In this document: positions 13,960 to 15,586 of the stretch, piece by piece
Numbering within the stretch: the first letter of the stretch is position 1
Layout of the letters: each line of letters opens with the position of its first letter
Assembly (NCBI GenBank): GCA_011052285.1
Contig: DRJH01000307.1
Coordinates: 1-15,586, forward strand
Length of the DNA: 15,586 nt
Direction: 5' to 3'
Source: Gammaproteobacteria bacterium
Lineage (GTDB): Bacteria > Pseudomonadota > Gammaproteobacteria > Arenicellales > DRJH01
Notes under the pieces: model-generated
The model's database searches: none
The model's input: only the letters and a program-made list of their open reading frames with translations
Told to the model about the DNA's origin: nothing
Translations under genes and position numbers: made by a program

Positions 13960-15387
13960 TCATGCTTCGTCAGGCAGAACCTTGCCCGGGTTCATGATTC
14001 CCAATGGGTCCAGGCTGTTTTTAATTTGTCTCATTAACGCAATTTCAAGGCTGGGCTTATAACGGGACATTGCGTCGCGTTTGTCGGTCCCGACGCCGTG
14101 TTCGGCGCTGAAGCTGCCGCCGAAATCATGGGAGGTCCGAAAGATACAATCATCGCACTTTTCCTTGTAAGACAGAAAAATTTCCGCCGCCAGATCAACC
14201 GCCGGGAGCAGGACGAAATGGACGTTCCCATCACCAACATGGCCGAAGGAGATGGTGCGAATATGCGATGAAACTGACGCTATGCGGGATGCCGCACGGG
14301 GGATAAATTTGGAAATTGATGAGATAGGAATAGATATATCGTAGCTGAACCTTAGACCCTCTGCCGCCAGACCTGCAACAATACCTTCCCTTAGCGCCCA
14401 TAAATTTTTCGCCTGTTGCAACGAATTTGCGACCACCGCATCAATGAGTGAGCCGTCTTCCAGGCCACTCTCCAGCGGCTTCATGAGCAAGGACTGTACG
14501 TCCTGACTACCCAGGTACCCCGATAGCTCAACGAGGGCGTAACAGGGGTGCTGCCGATCAAAAGGTGCAACAAGGTGGAGGCCATGGTGGCTCGCCAAGG
14601 CTAAACTTTCCCCGTCCATCAATTCGAAGGCGCTCAAGGCATCGCCTGCATAGCCTCGCAATGTAACGAAAAAGGACAGGGCCGTATCTATCGAAGTGAA
14701 GGCGACCAGTCCGGTGACCCAATCCACGGGCATGGGAAATAGTTTCAGGACGGCCGCTGTAATAACCCCCAAAGTACCTTCAGAACCAATAAACAGGTTC
14801 TTCAAGTCATATCCGGTATTGTCTTTGTGCAAACTTCGCAGGCCGTTCCAAATTTGTCCGTCGGGCAATACCACTTCCAGTCCAAGCGTCAATTGGCGTA
14901 TATTTCCGTAACGTAAAACCGCCGTACCACCGGCGTTGGTGGCAAGATTACCGCCGATTCGGCAACTCCCTTCCGCACCCAGGCTGAGAGGAAAGAAAAC
15001 GCCGGCTTGGCGTGCGGCAGACTGCACATCAGCCAGGATAACCCCGGCCTCGACGGTCATCGTGGCGTTAAGAAGATCCATCTCCCGGATGCGATTGAGC
15101 CGGGTGGTATCGAGCACAATACCACCATTGGGTACGGTGCCGCCGACCAGTCCCGTATTTCCTCCCCGGGGGGTTACCGCGATGTGCCGGTCGTGACAGA
15201 TGGAGAGTACCGCCGCGACTTGTTCGGTAGATGATGGGCGGGCCACCAGTTGGCAGCTTCCCTTTTTGGTGCCCTGGTAATTTTGGCAATAAGCTGCCAA
15301 TTCGGTGGGATCAGATAGTACCCGACCCTTGCCCAATACTTCTTCAAGCCTGGAAAACAATGAGGTAATGGCTGAAGGGCTTTCCAT
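13960..15387 (-). CDS. FAD-binding 2-hydroxyacid dehydrogenase/oxidase, GlcD/D-2-hydroxyglutarate dehydrogenase type
   Basis: Role (family): oxidises a D-2-hydroxyacid (lactate, glycolate, 2-hydroxyglutarate or similar) to the 2-oxoacid with FAD, feeding electrons to a quinone, cytochrome or ETF-type acceptor. Seen: 475 aa. The PCMH-type FAD domain contains TPRGGNTGLVGG (72-83), GAEGSCRIGGNLATNAGG (137-154), NTGYDLKNLFIGSEGTLGVIT (190-210). The C-terminal FAD-oxidase domain has the metal-site motif GHVGDGNVH (382-390) and GGSFSAEHGVGTDKRDAMSRYK (about 424-445), ending LDPLGIMNPGKVLP. It has no membrane segment. It sits six bases after the ferredoxin stop and 79 bases before the TPP gene, all on one strand, so they are likely cotranscribed. 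Base composition is ordinary for the window. The exact hydroxyacid is not determined. Confidence 0.88.
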   Translation of the reverse strand: MESPSAITSLFSRLEEVLGKGRVLSDPTELAAYCQNYQGTKKGSCQLVARPSSTEQVAAVLSICHDRHIAVTPRGGNTGLVGGTVPNGGIVLDTTRLNRIREMDLLNATMTVEAGVILADVQSAARQAGVFFPLSLGAEGSCRIGGNLATNAGGTAVLRYGNIRQLTLGLEVVLPDGQIWNGLRSLHKDNTGYDLKNLFIGSEGTLGVITAAVLKLFPMPVDWVTGLVAFTSIDTALSFFVTLRGYAGDALSAFELMDGESLALASHHGLHLVAPFDRQHPCYALVELSGYLGSQDVQSLLMKPLESGLEDGSLIDAVVANSLQQAKNLWALREGIVAGLAAEGLRFSYDISIPISSISKFIPRAASRIASVSSHIRTISFGHVGDGNVHFVLLPAVDLAAEIFLSYKEKCDDCIFRTSHDFGGSFSAEHGVGTDKRDAMSRYKPSLEIALMRQIKNSLDPLGIMNPGKVLPDEA

Positions 15388-15393
15388 CGGGCG

Positions 15394-15586
15394 CTAAATG
15401 CACAGCATTTCCGGGGAGAAGACGATGGAGATCGCCTCGGTGGGGCAATCCTGTCGGCAAGAACCACAATGCCAACACTCTTCCGGCCTGGGCAGATAGG
15501 GTGCGCGCTTATTTAGATTACTACCGAACGGTAGCCGCTCCTCGGTGATTTTGACCATTACCCCCGAACCATCCGGGCTTTCCATC
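15394..15586 (-). CDS. 4Fe-4S dicluster-type ferredoxin, C-terminal part (partial at window edge)
   Basis: Seen: an open frame reaching the window edge and ending with TAG at 15396-15394, whose last 28 residues contain EECWHCGSCRQDCPTEAIS, a complete C-x2-C-x2-C-x3-CP 4Fe-4S cluster motif, followed by a short hydrophobic tail. Known: the PxPEECWHCGxC layout is the second cluster of small dicluster ferredoxins that pair with AprA/FrdA-like flavoprotein reductases. The first cluster would lie upstream, outside the window, so the ATG at 15585 is probably internal rather than the true start. Its tight link to the FAD-linked oxidase suggests an electron-transfer partner role, and predicts a flavoprotein gene just beyond the window. 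Confidence 0.75.
   Translation of the reverse strand, partial: MESPDGSGVMVKITEERLPFGSNLNKRAPYLPRPEECWHCGSCRQDCPTEAISIVFSPEMLCI

Noticed and set aside
15377..15586. GGGCTTTCCATC occurring at 15377-15388 and 15575-15586, exactly 66 codons apart, at the FAD-oxidase start and the window edge
   Set aside because: A 12-base match without extension; both encode Met-Glu-Ser-Pro in the same frame, but nothing else aligns, so chance is sufficient.

Overview
The window looks like chromosomal DNA of a heterotrophic gammaproteobacterium, probably aquatic and related to Marinobacter, Pseudomonas or Shewanella types. This is inferred from the liu gene order, the Shewanella/Vibrio-like H-NOX protein and a base composition near 50-55 % GC. 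No rRNA or tRNA gene and no CRISPR array was seen.

Region 1 (1-6972, all minus strand) is a leucine/isovalerate degradation operon. Read in its own direction it runs liuR (MerR regulator), a hotdog thioesterase, liuA (isovaleryl-CoA dehydrogenase), a thiolase, a DsbA-fold isomerase-like protein, liuB (methylcrotonyl-CoA carboxylase carboxyltransferase subunit), liuC (methylglutaconyl-CoA hydratase), a possible 56-codon ORF, and the first ten codons of liuD (biotin carboxylase subunit) cut by the window edge. Isovaleryl-CoA is oxidised by LiuA, carboxylated by LiuB/LiuD and hydrated by LiuC to HMG-CoA; the thiolase can handle the acetoacetyl-CoA formed further on. A palindromic ACGT-rich operator overlapping a sigma70-type promoter lies just upstream of liuR. 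The two widest gaps in the operon each contain a 144-161 bp element bounded by inverted repeats. Both look like non-autonomous insertion (MITE-like) elements.

Region 2 (7230-12161, plus strand) is a four-gene, start-stop-overlapping signalling operon, and is the most interesting part of the window. It encodes an H-NOX nitric-oxide sensor, a soluble three-PAS histidine kinase, a receiver-HDOD response regulator that keeps its HD residues, and a receiver plus degenerate HD-GYP response regulator. It resembles the Shewanella HnoX/HnoK/HnoD network, but it has no EAL, GGDEF or DNA-binding output, so how NO sensing is read out is unknown.

Region 3 (12249-15586, minus strand, convergent with region 2) is a second metabolic cluster: the C-terminal part of a 4Fe-4S ferredoxin, a GlcD-type FAD-linked oxidase and an acetolactate-synthase-like TPP enzyme. 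The TPP gene is much more GC-rich (about 70 % in sampled stretches) than everything around it and reads like an actinobacterial gene, suggesting horizontal acquisition. The substrate of this cluster cannot be told from the sequence.
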